From positions 806,001-870,000 of the forward strand of contig NC_089424.1 of assembly GCF_013426205.1 (NCBI RefSeq): DNA of 64,000 nt, written 5' to 3'. The notes beneath the pieces were generated by a model. That model worked only from the letters and a program-made list of their open reading frames with translations, did not search any database and was not told where the DNA came from. Both the position numbers and the translations under genes were made by a program. The stretch comes from Metarhizium brunneum (lineage: Eukaryota; Ascomycota; Sordariomycetes; Hypocreales; Clavicipitaceae). Position 1 is the first letter of the stretch. Each line of letters begins with the position of its first letter. Positions 1 through 11,044 of the stretch are shown here, in pieces.

Positions 1-367
1 CCACCCTTTGCGAGGCATGTTTCTGCGGGGTTGACACGAGCCGCCTGAGCCGAATCGTCGAGGTCGTGCTCGACCAGACATGATATATTGACCATCCATC
101 GGTGGGCTCTAGCGCAGGAGCCAACTCGATAAGCGTCAATTCAAATGTTGCCATCGGCAATGGGGCATGGGGCCGTTCCGGAGCCACCTCGTGCTCCTAC
201 ACGCGAGCCTAACGAAAAGAATGTAACCCAGACAGAGTCGTGGTCAATAAATAGGCACGTCCTGGCCCAGCAGGATCAGCCAGCCAAGAAAGTTCAAGTT
301 GATCGACCTTTCCCGACGCCCCCCTCCCGCGACTCCCTCCAAGGATCTGTCCAAAACGCCATTGACA
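1..367. other. Upstream region of the OPT transporter gene
   Basis: No gene is supported here. The stretch precedes the ATG of the OPT transporter and holds a TATA-like tract near 81-89. Open frames that cross it into the transporter lack an ATG or run in the wrong frame. The left edge could cut an upstream neighbour, but nothing recognisable is visible. Confidence 0.5.
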
Positions 368-2895
368 ATGGCACCAGGCCAGCTAGACGAGCCGCTGTCC
401 GAGGCCGTGACGGCCCAGCCCACCGTCGTCACAGAAGACGCAGCCGCCGCCGTGGGCGTCGACGAGAAGGCAGGGCCCCAGATCGCCGCCGACCAGCACA
501 GCGACTCGCTCAGCAAGGACGCCGAGAACAACGGCGCCCGCGTCTTGTACAATGTAGTCAACGCCAACGGCGAGGAAGAGGCCGTCTCGGAGGACGACCC
601 GCGGGTCCGCGACATCCCGCCCTACGTGCGGCGCATCGTCAGCTTCAAGGACGACACGACGGAGCCGACGCTCACGTTCCGCTACTTCCTGCTGACGATT
701 CTCTTCGTCGCCCCCGGCGCGTTCCTCTCGCAGATGGCGCACTTTCGCACCACGTACGCGCCCTACTCCGTCTTCTTCGTCCAGATCGCCTCCAACTACG
801 TGGGCGTGTGGCTGGCAAAGGTGCTGCCGGCGTGGCGCGTCCGCATCCCCCTGACGCGGTACGGCTTCAGCCTGAACCCGGGCCCCTTCAGCACAAAGGA
901 GCATGTGCTGGTGACCATTTCCGCCGCCTCGGGCGCCACCTACAACCTGGGCTACACGCCCATCTCCATGTCGGAGCTGTACTTTGGCGAGCGGGTCAAC
1001 GGCGCCGTGGCCGTCTTCTTCATGCTGGCCATTACCTGGACAGGGTACTCGTACGCGGCGCTGGCGAGGCAGTTTCTCATCTACGATCCGCAGTACCCTT
1101 GGTTTCAAGCGTAAGAGCCCCCCTCCAAAAACGTCCCGGCTTCCCGCAGTGGCTTACACAAAAGACGTAAACTACAGTCTCTGCCAGACGGCGCTCTTTG
1201 AGACGCAAAAGAAGCAGCGCGAGAACCCGTCGCCCCTATCGAGCAAGCAGATGCGCGTCTTCTTCGGCGTGCTCGTGGCCGTCATCCTGTGGCAGTTCCT
1301 CCCCGAGTTCGTCTTCCCCATGCTGGGGTCGCTGGCGTTCCTGTGCTGGGTGGCGCCGCGCAGCCCCGTCGCCAACTTTATCGGCGCGGGCTTCGGCGGC
1401 ATGGGCTTCCTCAACCTGTCGCTGGACTGGTCCAGCATCGCCTCGGGCGCGAGCCTGTTCCTGACGCCGTGGTGGACGCAGGTCATCATGTTTGTCGCCT
1501 TTGCCGTCAACTGCTGGGTGCTGCTGCCGGCGGCCAAGTGGGGGAACCTGGCGAGCTGGAACCACGGCCTGATGTCGAACCGCGTCTTTCTGGGTGAGTC
1601 TATTAATTTAATTAATTAATTTATTTTTTCCCGTGGTGGTTGGCTAAATGCTTGTAGAAAACGGCACCAGGTACCCCCTTTCGGAACTGCTCACGCCCGA
1701 CATGCGCCTCAACACGACCGCGTACGCGCAACACGGGGACCTCTACGTCGGCGCGCAGTACCTGTGGAACATGTTCTTCGACTACGCGGCCTACGCGTCG
1801 GCGCTGGTGTGGATGGCGCTCTTCGGCTTCAGGCAGATCCGGGCCAGCGTGGAAAAGTTCCTGGAGCGGCGGACGGCCAGGGACGGCCGCAAGGTGACGG
1901 AGCAGTACGACGACCAGATCAACGTGCTGCAGCGGCCGTACGACGAGATACCCTTCTGGTGGTTCGCGGCGCTGTTTGCCGTGTCGCTCGTCATCATGGT
2001 GGTCATTTGCGCGCGGGGGCTCATCTTCATCCCCGTGTGGACGTACTTTGTGGGCATCGCGACGGGGGCCGTGGTGGTGGTGCCGCTGGGCTGGCTGTAC
2101 GCGCTGTCCAACTTCCAGCTCGCCATCGGGTCGACCAACGAGCTGCTGTACGGGCTCATGATCAACGCCGTGTCCGGGTGGAAGAACCCGTGCGGCGCGT
2201 CGGCCTACGGCTCCGTCGCCGGCGACGCCTGGTACCGCGCCCAGCTCAACCTGCAGGACATGAAGATCGGCCACTACATGCACGTCCCGCCCAAGGCCGT
2301 CTTCTTCTCCCAAATCTTCGGCTCGCTCATCGGCATCCCCATCGACTACGCCGTCATCCGCTGGGTCCTCGACACCAAGTTCGACTACCTCGCCGGCGTC
2401 AAGGAGGACCCCACGCACCAGTGGACGGGGCAGTCGCTCGCGTCCAGCCTCACCCTGGGCGTGCAGTACGTGCTCGTCGGGCCCCGGCGCCTGTTTCAGC
2501 AGCATCTCTTCAAGGTGGTTCCCTACGGGTTCCTCGTCGGCGCCGCGGCGCCCGTCGTCCTGTTCCTCCTGCATAAAAAGTTCCCGCGGGCCAAGTTCAA
2601 CCTCTTCAACACAACCATATTCTTCTCCAGCATGTCCACCTTTTACGGAAACATTAGCACGGGCTACTTCTCCAGCTTCCTGGGCGGCTTCGTCGTCATG
2701 TTCTGGTGCTACAGGTACAAGTACGAGTTGTGGGCGAGGTGGAACTACATGCTGGCGGCGGCGTTTGACGCAGGCTTCAACTTTAACATGCTGCTCATCT
2801 TTCTGTGCTTCGGGGCCGGCAAGATTGTGAACATGCCACACTGGTGGGGGAACAACGCAGACAGCAGCGAGAGGTGTTTTGCACTAGATAGTTAG
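368..2895 (+). CDS. OPT-family oligopeptide transporter
   Basis: Proton-coupled oligopeptide transporter of the plasma membrane, OPT family, 798 aa. Three exons: 368-1110, 1178-1593 and 1658-2895, with GT-AG introns of 67 and 64 bp that join in frame. The ATG at 368 follows a leader without another in-frame ATG. A soluble acidic N-terminus of about 80 residues precedes many hydrophobic segments. Family marks visible are the NPGPFSTKEH motif at residues 170-178, a degenerate KIPPR-type motif (HVPPK) before a membrane segment in exon 3, and the C-terminal HWWGNN box followed by a Cys. Length fits fungal OPTs. Known members import small peptides or glutathione; the substrate cannot be told from sequence. 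The gene ends tail to tail, 179 bp from a hexose-type transporter on the other strand. Confidence 0.93.
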
Positions 2896-3074
2896 AGCCG
2901 TAACGGAGTTGATAATAAGCCATTGAAATGACGTCTTTTTATACACATATCTCACTAAGCCCGTCGTGAAAAATACATAATCAGACATGAAATGAATAAA
3001 AAAACAGTCCATCGCTACATTTTGCGTAAAATACAAGAGGGGGTCATATACAACATTGAAGGAAATACATTATG

Positions 3075-4857
3075 CTACACCGTCTCCTCGTGATGCGGCG
3101 CCTCGTCGCCAGTCTCCTTCCCCTCCGTGCGCGCGCCACCCGCACCACCGTCCCTTGGGCCGGGCGCCGCCGCCGCCGCCGCCGTCTCCAAATCAGCACC
3201 GGCCTCCCTCCGAATGCGGGCCATGTGCTCGGCCGGGGGCGGCACCCAGGCCGCGCTCTTCCAGGGCGTCACGCCCTCGAGGTACATGGTGTCAATCTCC
3301 TCGAGGGTGCGGCCCTGGCCCTCGACGACGAAGAAGAAGACGATCAGGCCGCCGACGACGTTGCAGGCGGCAAAGACGTAGCCGTACTGGAAGTCGATGG
3401 CGTTGAAGATGAAGGTGGAGAAGAAGCCGATGCAAAAGTTCCAGATCCAGTTGGAGGCGGTGCCGAGGGCCATGGCCTTGGCGCGGAAGCGCGAGGGGAA
3501 CAGCTCGGCCTGGATGGCCCAGACCATGGGGCCCCAGGTGGTGGCGAAGCCGAGGATGAAGAGGCAGGCAAAGACGATGAGAACAATACCCTCGGCGGGC
3601 GTGCGCTGGGGGTCCTCGCGGTCGAAGCGGAAGTGGCCGACGGTAGCGAAGACGATGAAGCAGGCAAACATCCAGGCGGACCCGGCCATGAGCGACTTGC
3701 GGCGGCCAAAGTGCTCGACGATGTAGAGCCCGATGAAGGTGACGAGGAAGTTGATGGTGTTGAGGATGATTTGCGTCACGAAGCTGTTGATCTGGACGGA
3801 GCGGAAGACGGTGGTGCCGTAGTAGAAGAAGTAGTTGGCGCCCGTGAGCTGCTGGAACATCTGGAGCGCGACGCCGAGCGCGATGCGGCGCGCCATCTTG
3901 GGCGCGGCGAACATGGCGGCGAACTCGCGCACGGGGCCGAGCTTGACCGTGTCCTCGGCGCGCAGCTTGGCCTCGATCTCCTCGAGCTGCGTGTAGACGG
4001 CCCAGTGGTTCGTCCCGGCGCCGTACACTTTGCATATGGTGTCGGCGGCGCGGTCGGCGCGGCCGTGGCGGAAGTCGAAGCGCGGCGTCTCGGGGAAGCC
4101 CAGGATGCCCAGGCCCAGGACCAGCGTCCACACCCAGCCCAGGCCGATGACGACGCGCCAGCTGGCCGAGTCGCCGCCGTGGTGCGTGACGGTGCCGTAG
4201 TTGAAGGTGGCCGCGAGGAAGATGCCCATGGTGATGAAGAGCTGGTAGGCGCACACCATGGCGCCGCGGATCCAGGGCGGCGCCGTCTCGGCCTGGTACA
4301 TGGGCACCAGGAGGCTCAGCGCGCCGACGCCCAGCCCGGCGATGAAGCGCCCAATCATGACCTGGTACCACGCCGTCACGGCCGCAATCTGCACCACGAA
4401 CCCGACCGACGTCACCAGGCACCATATCGACACCGACGGCTTGCGCCCGATGCGGTCCGCCACGGGCGCCGCCGCCAGCGCCCCGATGAGCGTGCCGATG
4501 GACAGCAGCGACACGATGAGCCCCGAGCGCACCGCCGAAAAGTACTTTTGCCCGTTGTCGGGGTTGGTCATGCCGAACCGCTCCAGGAAGTCGGGCATCT
4601 CGAGGAATCCCGAAATCTGGCCCGTGTCGTAGCCGAAACTGACGTGTATAAGCCGCCTGAACAAACGAAAAAAAAAAGCAATACACTTACATCAGCCCCC
4701 CCATGCTGACCAGACAGCCCATGGCCAGAGACCGCATCGTCAGCCTCGGCAGCGGCGAGTAATCCAGCCCGGCCAACGAGCTGCGCACGTCATTCTGGTT
4801 GGATTTCTCAGACGCAGGATTGACATGGTCGAATCGGACCGTCATGAAGCCCTTCAT
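3075..4857 (-). CDS. MFS sugar (hexose-type) transporter
   Basis: Sugar porter of the major facilitator superfamily in the plasma membrane, 576 aa. Exon 1 is 4691-4857 and exon 2 is 3075-4638, with a 52-bp intron. The acceptor ending at 4639 was chosen because it restores the conserved GGLIFGYDTGQISGF motif of fungal hexose carriers; a nearer AG at the other side of TATACACG would insert six odd residues. Other family marks are DRIGRK after TM2, the PMYQAETAP motif of TM4-5, PETPRF before the central loop, QQLTGANYFFYYG in TM7 and a GQGRTLEEID tail motif. The C-terminus carries a poly-Ala tract encoded by a GCC repeat near 3165-3185. Similar fungal proteins carry glucose, fructose, xylose or quinate; the substrate is not resolved. 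A TATA-like tract lies about 40 bp upstream of the ATG. Confidence 0.93.
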
Positions 4858-6161
4858 GGCGGGTGAGAGCAAGATTTGTCGTGCGGTGCGTGTATATATA
4901 TATATAAAATGTCCCTGTACGGTATAGAACAATGGGAAACCAGCACAAAAAGAGCGCAATGAACCAGGCACAAAACCCCCTTTATACGCACGTCGCATCG
5001 TCAGTGGCAACGGGGCCCCAAGTCGACAACCACGTTCTCCTCCACACCGTCAGTCACCTCACGGAGGACCCGGCCACGGGGAAACCACGGGGCACCACGG
5101 GGGACCGGGGTGGTGCCCCAGAAACAAGAGGGATCCGCCGACTCAATCGGTCCGTCTCTGTTGAGCAAAGCGTGCCGTAAGCATCAATGCTTCTTCCCAG
5201 GACCGGCCATCGTGCCCGTCTGCCCTGCCCCCCCCGCCAATCGACTCGCCGCTGAGACAAGACGCGTTCGTCCTCGACAAGGGCATTGTGCCATTGCGGA
5301 CAGTGCCAGCCCAGCATTCCCAGCATTCCCTAGAGGCGCGTGTATCGGCCTTTCCCCATCGTGACGTCTTAAGCCGCCGCCGAAGCACCGAGTCTCCACC
5401 GTCGCCGAAGAGGTCAAGTGCTTTTTTCGAGACCCCGCCGCCCCAGGTACACGTCTCAAGATCTTCCGAGTGTAGAAAAAAATTGCGCAACTGTCCCCGT
5501 GACCAAGTGTGTGGAAATAGATGCGATTCTGGACCCCTTTCCGAAAAGTCGCATGCTCATTTTTTTTTCATCTTGTTTCTTGACTCGCACACTCGGTCCG
5601 GCAGTGGCGGGGTTGAGCGGGCGACGCCACGCCGGCCGGCAACTTCGGGCGGAAAAAAAGCATGACGTCGTTGGTTCAATGCCGGTGGGACGCTTTTGCC
5701 GGGAATAATAAAAACTGGCACTGGGGCTAACCGCTTCCGCCGCAACCACTGCTGAACTGCCGCTTTGTCAGTCTGGTGCTGGAATGACGTTTGCCAACCA
5801 ACGGCGTCGCAGCAGCGTAAGCAAACGGCTCTGTGTGCCCCTAGCCCGCCAGCACAACACCGCGCCGTCTTTCCATGGCCCCGCGACGGCGCTGGAGCAA
5901 TTCCCATCTTCGAGCCAACTCCAAGACAGCCCATAGGTCAATAAAAGATGCCATCATCATGTTGTGTATCTCTTCTATTCTTGCGCTTGATTCTTTTGCG
6001 CCTTGTGCATCTATCAAACGCCCTCGTCTAATTCTTGCTGTAGTTCCAATGCGTCCATGGTGATCCTTGTGTAGCTCCCCCTTGGGCCAAAAAGCAACAT
6101 GTCATCTAAAACCCCGCTGCCACGCAAAGAGAGCCCCGTCCCTGCTTCATGTTTGGCCTCA
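4858..6161. other. Intergenic region, sugar transporter promoter to trehalose phosphatase 3' end
   Basis: About 1.3 kb with no supported gene. Both flanking genes are on the minus strand, so this is promoter for the sugar transporter and 3' flank for the trehalose phosphatase. Several overlapping open frames exist on both strands around 5050-5930, but none has family features or consistent codon use. Short T and A homopolymers occur near 5556 and 5651. Confidence 0.6.
4893..4906 (-). promoter_or_regulatory. TATA-like tract upstream of the sugar transporter
   Basis: Seven alternating TA units sit 36-49 bp upstream of the sugar transporter start codon at 4857. The position suits a TATA element with a short leader, but a simple TA microsatellite looks the same. 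Confidence 0.4.
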
Positions 6162-8983
6162 TCAGTTCAGAATGCTCGCCTTCTCCGAAGGGGGAATATG
6201 TCCCTCTACAGTGCTCAGCGCAGCCAGGTTAACCTCGCCCATTTGCTTCAGGGCCGATGCATCCCCAACGCCTGCGAGCAACGCCACACATTCAATCACG
6301 TCTTCAGGCTCAAGCAGGTGCCACTTGGCCAGCGTCACCTTTGTGCTCGCCCCCACTGTCACAGTAAAGACGTGGTCTGGATGCAACACCTCGCCAGTGG
6401 CCCCGTTTAAGCTGCGGAACATGTCCTCGTCCGTAAAGTCGTCGCCCATGCAGAGCGCAAACTCAACACGCCCTGGGTTGGGGTCGAGTTCTGACGGTGC
6501 ACGCTCTGGGTTGTGATACGTCGCGATGAGCCGCTTGGCGATCTCGCCCTTGTTGATGAAGGTGGGCCGGACTTCCACGTTTGCCTTGCCTGGCATGACT
6601 TCAACATCCCATTTGGTGCCCACCGTACTTTCAAGTTCCTTGTGGCATTCTCGCGCCATGTGCACACCCTGCTCTGGATCTGCAAGTCTGTAGTGCCATG
6701 TAAGTGCGCATCGCTTCCGCTCGATGAATGACCCTGTTGTTTTGATTAGCCCATGTCAAATCTCGGGATAATGTCCAGCTGCCTTACCAGGGACTCTGTC
6801 GGTGTATTTCTGAAACACCTCCATAGCCTCGACCTGCCATCCCATGTCAAACTTCTCCGCCAGGTTAATCCACTCCTCTGACCCGGGATCCCTCATAAAA
6901 CTGCCATGTTCGGCCGAAAATCCAAGTTGCGAAATGTGGCCCAGGTGCTGCCCGAGGAACTCCTGGTCTCGACCAGAAATAATCCATACCGCATTCTTGG
7001 GGTCACCGGCGAGGCGCTTGAGGGATTGGATGATGCGTTCAGACGGAATCGCCGCGCTGGGCTCTCGGACGATTGGCGTCAACGTACCGTCGTAATCGAA
7101 CATGAATAGTCGTTTGCCCGCCGATCTGTACTTGGACAATAAGACCGCACGGTCAAGAAGAGGCGTCGCATTGGCCGTGTTGGTTTCGCCCAGCACATTG
7201 TACACCTTGCGAATAAACTTGTTAATCCACGCTTGCACATTGTATGTCGTCACGTGCTTGTACAAGCGAGACTGCATTCCGCTTCGCTCGCCATCCGACA
7301 TTGTAAGCGCACTATTGATCTTTTCCGCAACACCAGTCAAGTCCCAGGGGTTGATGTGAATTGCGTCACTGAGACTTCCCGCGGTCCCGCTGAACTCTGA
7401 GAGGATGAGCGGCCCGTTGCCCTGTCTTTGGCAGACAATGTACTCTAAACTCGTCGTGTTCATACCGTCTCGGACAGAAGTGATTAAACCAATGTCGCCG
7501 GCTCTGAGTAGAGCAAAGTACTCGTCTTGGTCCAAGTATTGTGGGTAATGCTGCACAGGAGAGAATCCCAAGCTGCCAAACTCCCCGTTGATCTTCATGA
7601 CCAGTTCGTTCACTCTTGTAGCAATCTTGCTCTCGTCATCGTCCTTTTCGGCCTCTACCGTGGTTGGAGAAGTGACCTGGATCAAAACCACCTTTTCTCT
7701 CCACTCAGGGTACACTTCAAGGAACCGCTCAAATGCTTGAAGCTTCTGTGCCACACCACGGACACTGTCGAGCCTATCACGGCCAACAATGATCTTTTTC
7801 CCAGCATACATCTTCTTCAAAGCATCATATTTCTCATTCACGGAATCAGCCCACGCGTGCGTCTCCACCTTGGCAGCGTCAATGCCTATAGGAAAGACGC
7901 CTACCTGAACCCTAGTCCCGTAGGCATCGATGCCAAGGGTATCAGAGGGAAACCCAAGAATGCGGGTGCAGCAGCTCAAAAAATGCCGCGAGTAGCTGTA
8001 CGACTGGAACCCTACCAAGTTGGCTCCGAGAACTCCTTCCAACACCTCCTTTCGCCGCGGGAGGCACCGCAGGAACTCACTGCTAGGGAACGGAGAGTGT
8101 AGGAAGAATGATATGTACATGTTCTGGTTCCGTTGGCGCAACATGCTGGGGAGAAGCATCAGGTAAAAGTCGTGGACTATAACAATGTCGCCGGGCTTGT
8201 AGATTTCAATGATTTTATTCGCAAATTTCTGGTTCATGCGATAATAATCTGCCCACTGGATGCGCTCCTTGCGACCATCCGTAGGTTCGTGTTGTTTGTA
8301 GTGGAACAAGGAATATAGATCATGGTGTGCGTACCGCCGCCACCTTGACTGGTCCTTCAACACGACGCCATCCTCGGAATCGTCCGCCTCGTCCGAGAGC
8401 CATACTGGCACTGTCCGAATGGTTTTGCTGTGAGAAAGGGCATACTCCAGTTTGGCTTGGTCGGCTTTCGGCAGCCAAAGGCCGTCAAGGGGCGGTGGCG
8501 TAGGAAGCCGCGTAGTACCATCAACTGGAACAGGAGCTGAGAGAGCATTCAGGGAGGAGATGCCCACGGTCGTCTGCCCAGATAGATTGCTGCTCGGCGT
8601 CTGCCCAAAGGATGCGGCGGAAGAAACAGGCGTCTCCTGAGGAGAGTCTATCTCGCCGGTCCAGGCCACAAGAGTGTGATTCCACGGCGTGGCATTGGAA
8701 GAAAGGTAGGCAAAGGAGTCGAAAAGCGCGGATTGGCCTCGGCGGGGTCTCAGGACCTGTTGGAGGCGATGATGTCAGTTCCGAGAGTACAGCAGCAACA
8801 AAAAACAAGAATCTCAATCATGGACGGTTGGAATTCTGCAATGGGGATGGTTCTTACCCAATCGCCTCCCTTGCGGTAGGTGAAGGAGTAGGGGATGTTG
8901 AATGCGACAGAGATGATGTTGCCGCTAAGGCCTAAATCCGGGTTGGCGGCGCGAATCTCTGAGAGAGATTCACGGCGCGCCAT
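6162..8983 (-). CDS. TPS2: Trehalose-6-phosphate phosphatase (TPS2 type, fused TPS-like and TPP domains)
   Basis: Second enzyme of trehalose synthesis, converting trehalose 6-phosphate to trehalose in the cytosol as part of the synthase/phosphatase complex. Exons 8858-8983, 6788-8756 and 6162-6733, with introns of 101 and 54 bp; predicted 888 aa. The N-terminal two thirds is a glycosyltransferase-family-20-like TPS domain (HDFYLMLLP and the SPFPSSEFLR stretch). The C-terminal third is a HAD phosphatase with the DYDGTLTP nucleophile motif near residue 596 and the GDDFTDEDMF motif, so phosphatase catalysis looks intact. The start at 8983 is the only ATG in this exon, but the frame stays open and protein-like upstream to about 9220, so an extra 5' exon is possible. 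AGGGG stress elements lie upstream. Assignment is secure; the N-terminus is not. Confidence 0.93.
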
Positions 8984-9174
8984 CGCGGGAGCAAGCAGGC
9001 TCTGGAGTGTGTATCGTCGTGGTTGTCGCGGGCAGAGGCTAATGGGCGAAACTCGAGTCTCGACGGGTTCAGAGAGGAGACGCAGAAGGCTCGACTGTGT
9101 TGGGTCGAGCTGCGAATGTGAAGGAGCCCCGAATATTGGGACTTGGATGGGACTGGGCCTGGATTGGGGGAGTG

Positions 9175-9754
9175 AGGGGTATGACGCTGGCCAGGTCCCA
9201 CCCGAGGGAAAATGGGACAAGGAGGCAAGGAACTCTGGTCCAGGATATGGGCACCAGCGAGATTGGTATCGTGGCTGCGTCTATTGGTGTCCAGTGTCCA
9301 CTGGCTTTGCTGGCTTGCTGGCTAGGGGGGGTTGTCGCGTCACTGCTGCTGTCTGTTGATGCTGAGGTTTGTATGCAGCCGTCGTGGCTGGGTGGTGAAG
9401 AGGGTCGTTCAAACGTTCAAACGGTGGTTGTGGAGGAACCTTGAAGCAAACGCAACGAAAGTTTTGAGATTCTGGAAGGATGGCCAAAGTCAGCTCGAAC
9501 ACCTCGCCAGGGTCTGGGCTCTTGATACAACTCAACAGTACCTTACTGGTGTTCAACCACTCGGGTACCAAGTACGGAGAGTAGTTGGCGACGCAATTTG
9601 GACCGTCAGCTGGCTCCCCCAACGCAAGTATCAATATCAAGTTTGGGAGTTGTAGGCCAGGGGAAACCGCGTCGCAGTCGCAAGCACCAGCCGGCGTCGC
9701 CGGTTCTAATTGCCTCGGGTTGCGTTCACAACTCTGGGGGACTAACTCCAGGGG
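9175..9754 (-). promoter_or_regulatory. Cluster of STRE-like AGGGG/CCCCT motifs upstream of the trehalose phosphatase
   Basis: AGGGG occurs at 9175-9179, 9324-9328, 9659-9663 and 9750-9754. Read on the gene's strand these are CCCCT. In yeasts, stress response elements of this sequence drive trehalose genes through Msn2/4-type zinc-finger factors. Five-base motifs arise often by chance, so function is inferred from context only. Confidence 0.3.
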
Positions 9755-9764
9755 ACTAACTCCA
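9737..9764. repeat. 14-bp perfect tandem duplication
   Basis: The unit GGGGACTAACTCCA occurs twice in direct, gapless succession at 9737-9750 and 9751-9764. It lies about 750 bp upstream of the trehalose phosphatase start. The second copy creates one of the AGGGG motifs at its border. It could be a small replication-slippage duplication or a paired regulatory site. Confidence 0.75.
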
Positions 9765-11044
9765 GACAAGCCAGGAGTTGCTTGTCTAGAGTTCAATCTT
9801 GTGGATCTAACGTGCGGCCAAATGGGGAGCATGTGAAAGCGCCAAGGCCGATTCGCTAGTCTTATTTTGCTTGCAAGTCGATGTCCCAGTTGCAAGATGT
9901 CGAGAGAACGATGCTCCCCGCCCGTTCAAATAGTAGTTGCAGTCTGCCGGACAAGAAGAGATCCTTTTCACAATACGGAGCAACCAACTCCTTCCCACTC
10001 TTGATCCAGCACTCAGCGATCAAGCAGCCCCCCGTAACCCTGGCCCTTGCGCCGCCGGATCTGTCAGCCCTGTCGCGGCACATGGATTCTGTGGCCTGTT
10101 CGTGATTTCGCTTTGCTAATAGATTTGTCTGGAATGCATGACCGTGGCCAGCGTTTGGGCAACGTTGCCAGCTTCCGTTGGTGGGTTTGAAGGCCGCATC
10201 GAGCTGCATGGCCGTCTTGTCATCATCATGGATCGTTTAAACGTGTCACGCTGCTCGTGTGACGAAAATCGATGCGAGGAATAAAGAGCCTGCATGACCT
10301 CCTTTGTCCAGTACGTGACATGCCAGCGAGACCACCGCGTCGTGGAGGGGCACGAGCAGTGAGGGGCAGGCACGACCGGCGTGCCTTCCACCGCAACATG
10401 TCCACGTAACCTTGACATTTGCATTCCAAAACATCATGGTCTCAATCTCGTCTTCGCAATCTCTTGCAACCCATCTCACCTCATCGCCACCGCGCAGCCG
10501 AAATTTGCTGTCGGCTTTAATCCGGATGCAGGGGTCTCTTTAACCCGGTGCAGCACCATTCTCCACTAGCCGGTATTGGTCAGGGCTTGGTGGTTTGGCA
10601 CCTCGCAGCGACGATTCTCTGCATACGTGTGTATTTACGCCAATGGATCTTGCCAAAGCCACCACGCATCCAACATGCAGCAGATATCACCCTACTCCCG
10701 TGCCAAGTGAGGCTGCAGGGTTCAAGACACCTAAACCAGCCCATCTGTGGGACGAAGTCACAAGTTGCGGTGAGGCCGCAATGCCAGCAAGATGCCCTTT
10801 GGCTTTGACAAAGAGTGAGCTGTGCGTCCGTCAAGGAGGCACGGTAGTTGGGCAGCAAACAGCCTGCCGTTTTCTGCATCACTAATCTACGAAGCAATCA
10901 CATTTCCCAACATTCCGGATCCTAGATTCGCTAGTTCCAGTGGGGGCCAGCGTTGGGCCAGCAGCCAGACGAAGCTTTTACTGAAATCCAGGCTTCGTCA
11001 AAAACACCGATATTCCATTATTTCGTGCTATCTCGGCGATAAAA

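Larger units (their letters stand above)
8984..11044. other. Intergenic region upstream of the trehalose phosphatase
   Basis: About 2 kb between the trehalose phosphatase 5' end and the ceramidase 3' end. The part up to about 9220 may contain N-terminal coding sequence of the phosphatase. The rest shows no recognisable protein; overlapping frames on both strands near 9281-9895 and 10116-10900 lack family features. AGGGG motifs and a 14-bp tandem repeat lie at 9175-9764. Confidence 0.55.

Noticed and set aside
4893..4906. Reading the TA tract as evidence for a transposon target site
   Set aside because: No terminal inverted repeats or element flank it; a TATA-like or microsatellite explanation is simpler.
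5570..5700. Possible tRNA: GGTTCAATGCC at about 5674 resembles a T-arm
   Set aside because: The stem needs several G-T pairs, no A box or matching acceptor stem lies upstream, and no cloverleaf can be drawn.
9281..9895. 204-codon frame on the minus strand upstream of the trehalose phosphatase
   Set aside because: No ATG-supported domain, no motif, and composition unlike flanking coding sequence; more likely promoter DNA.
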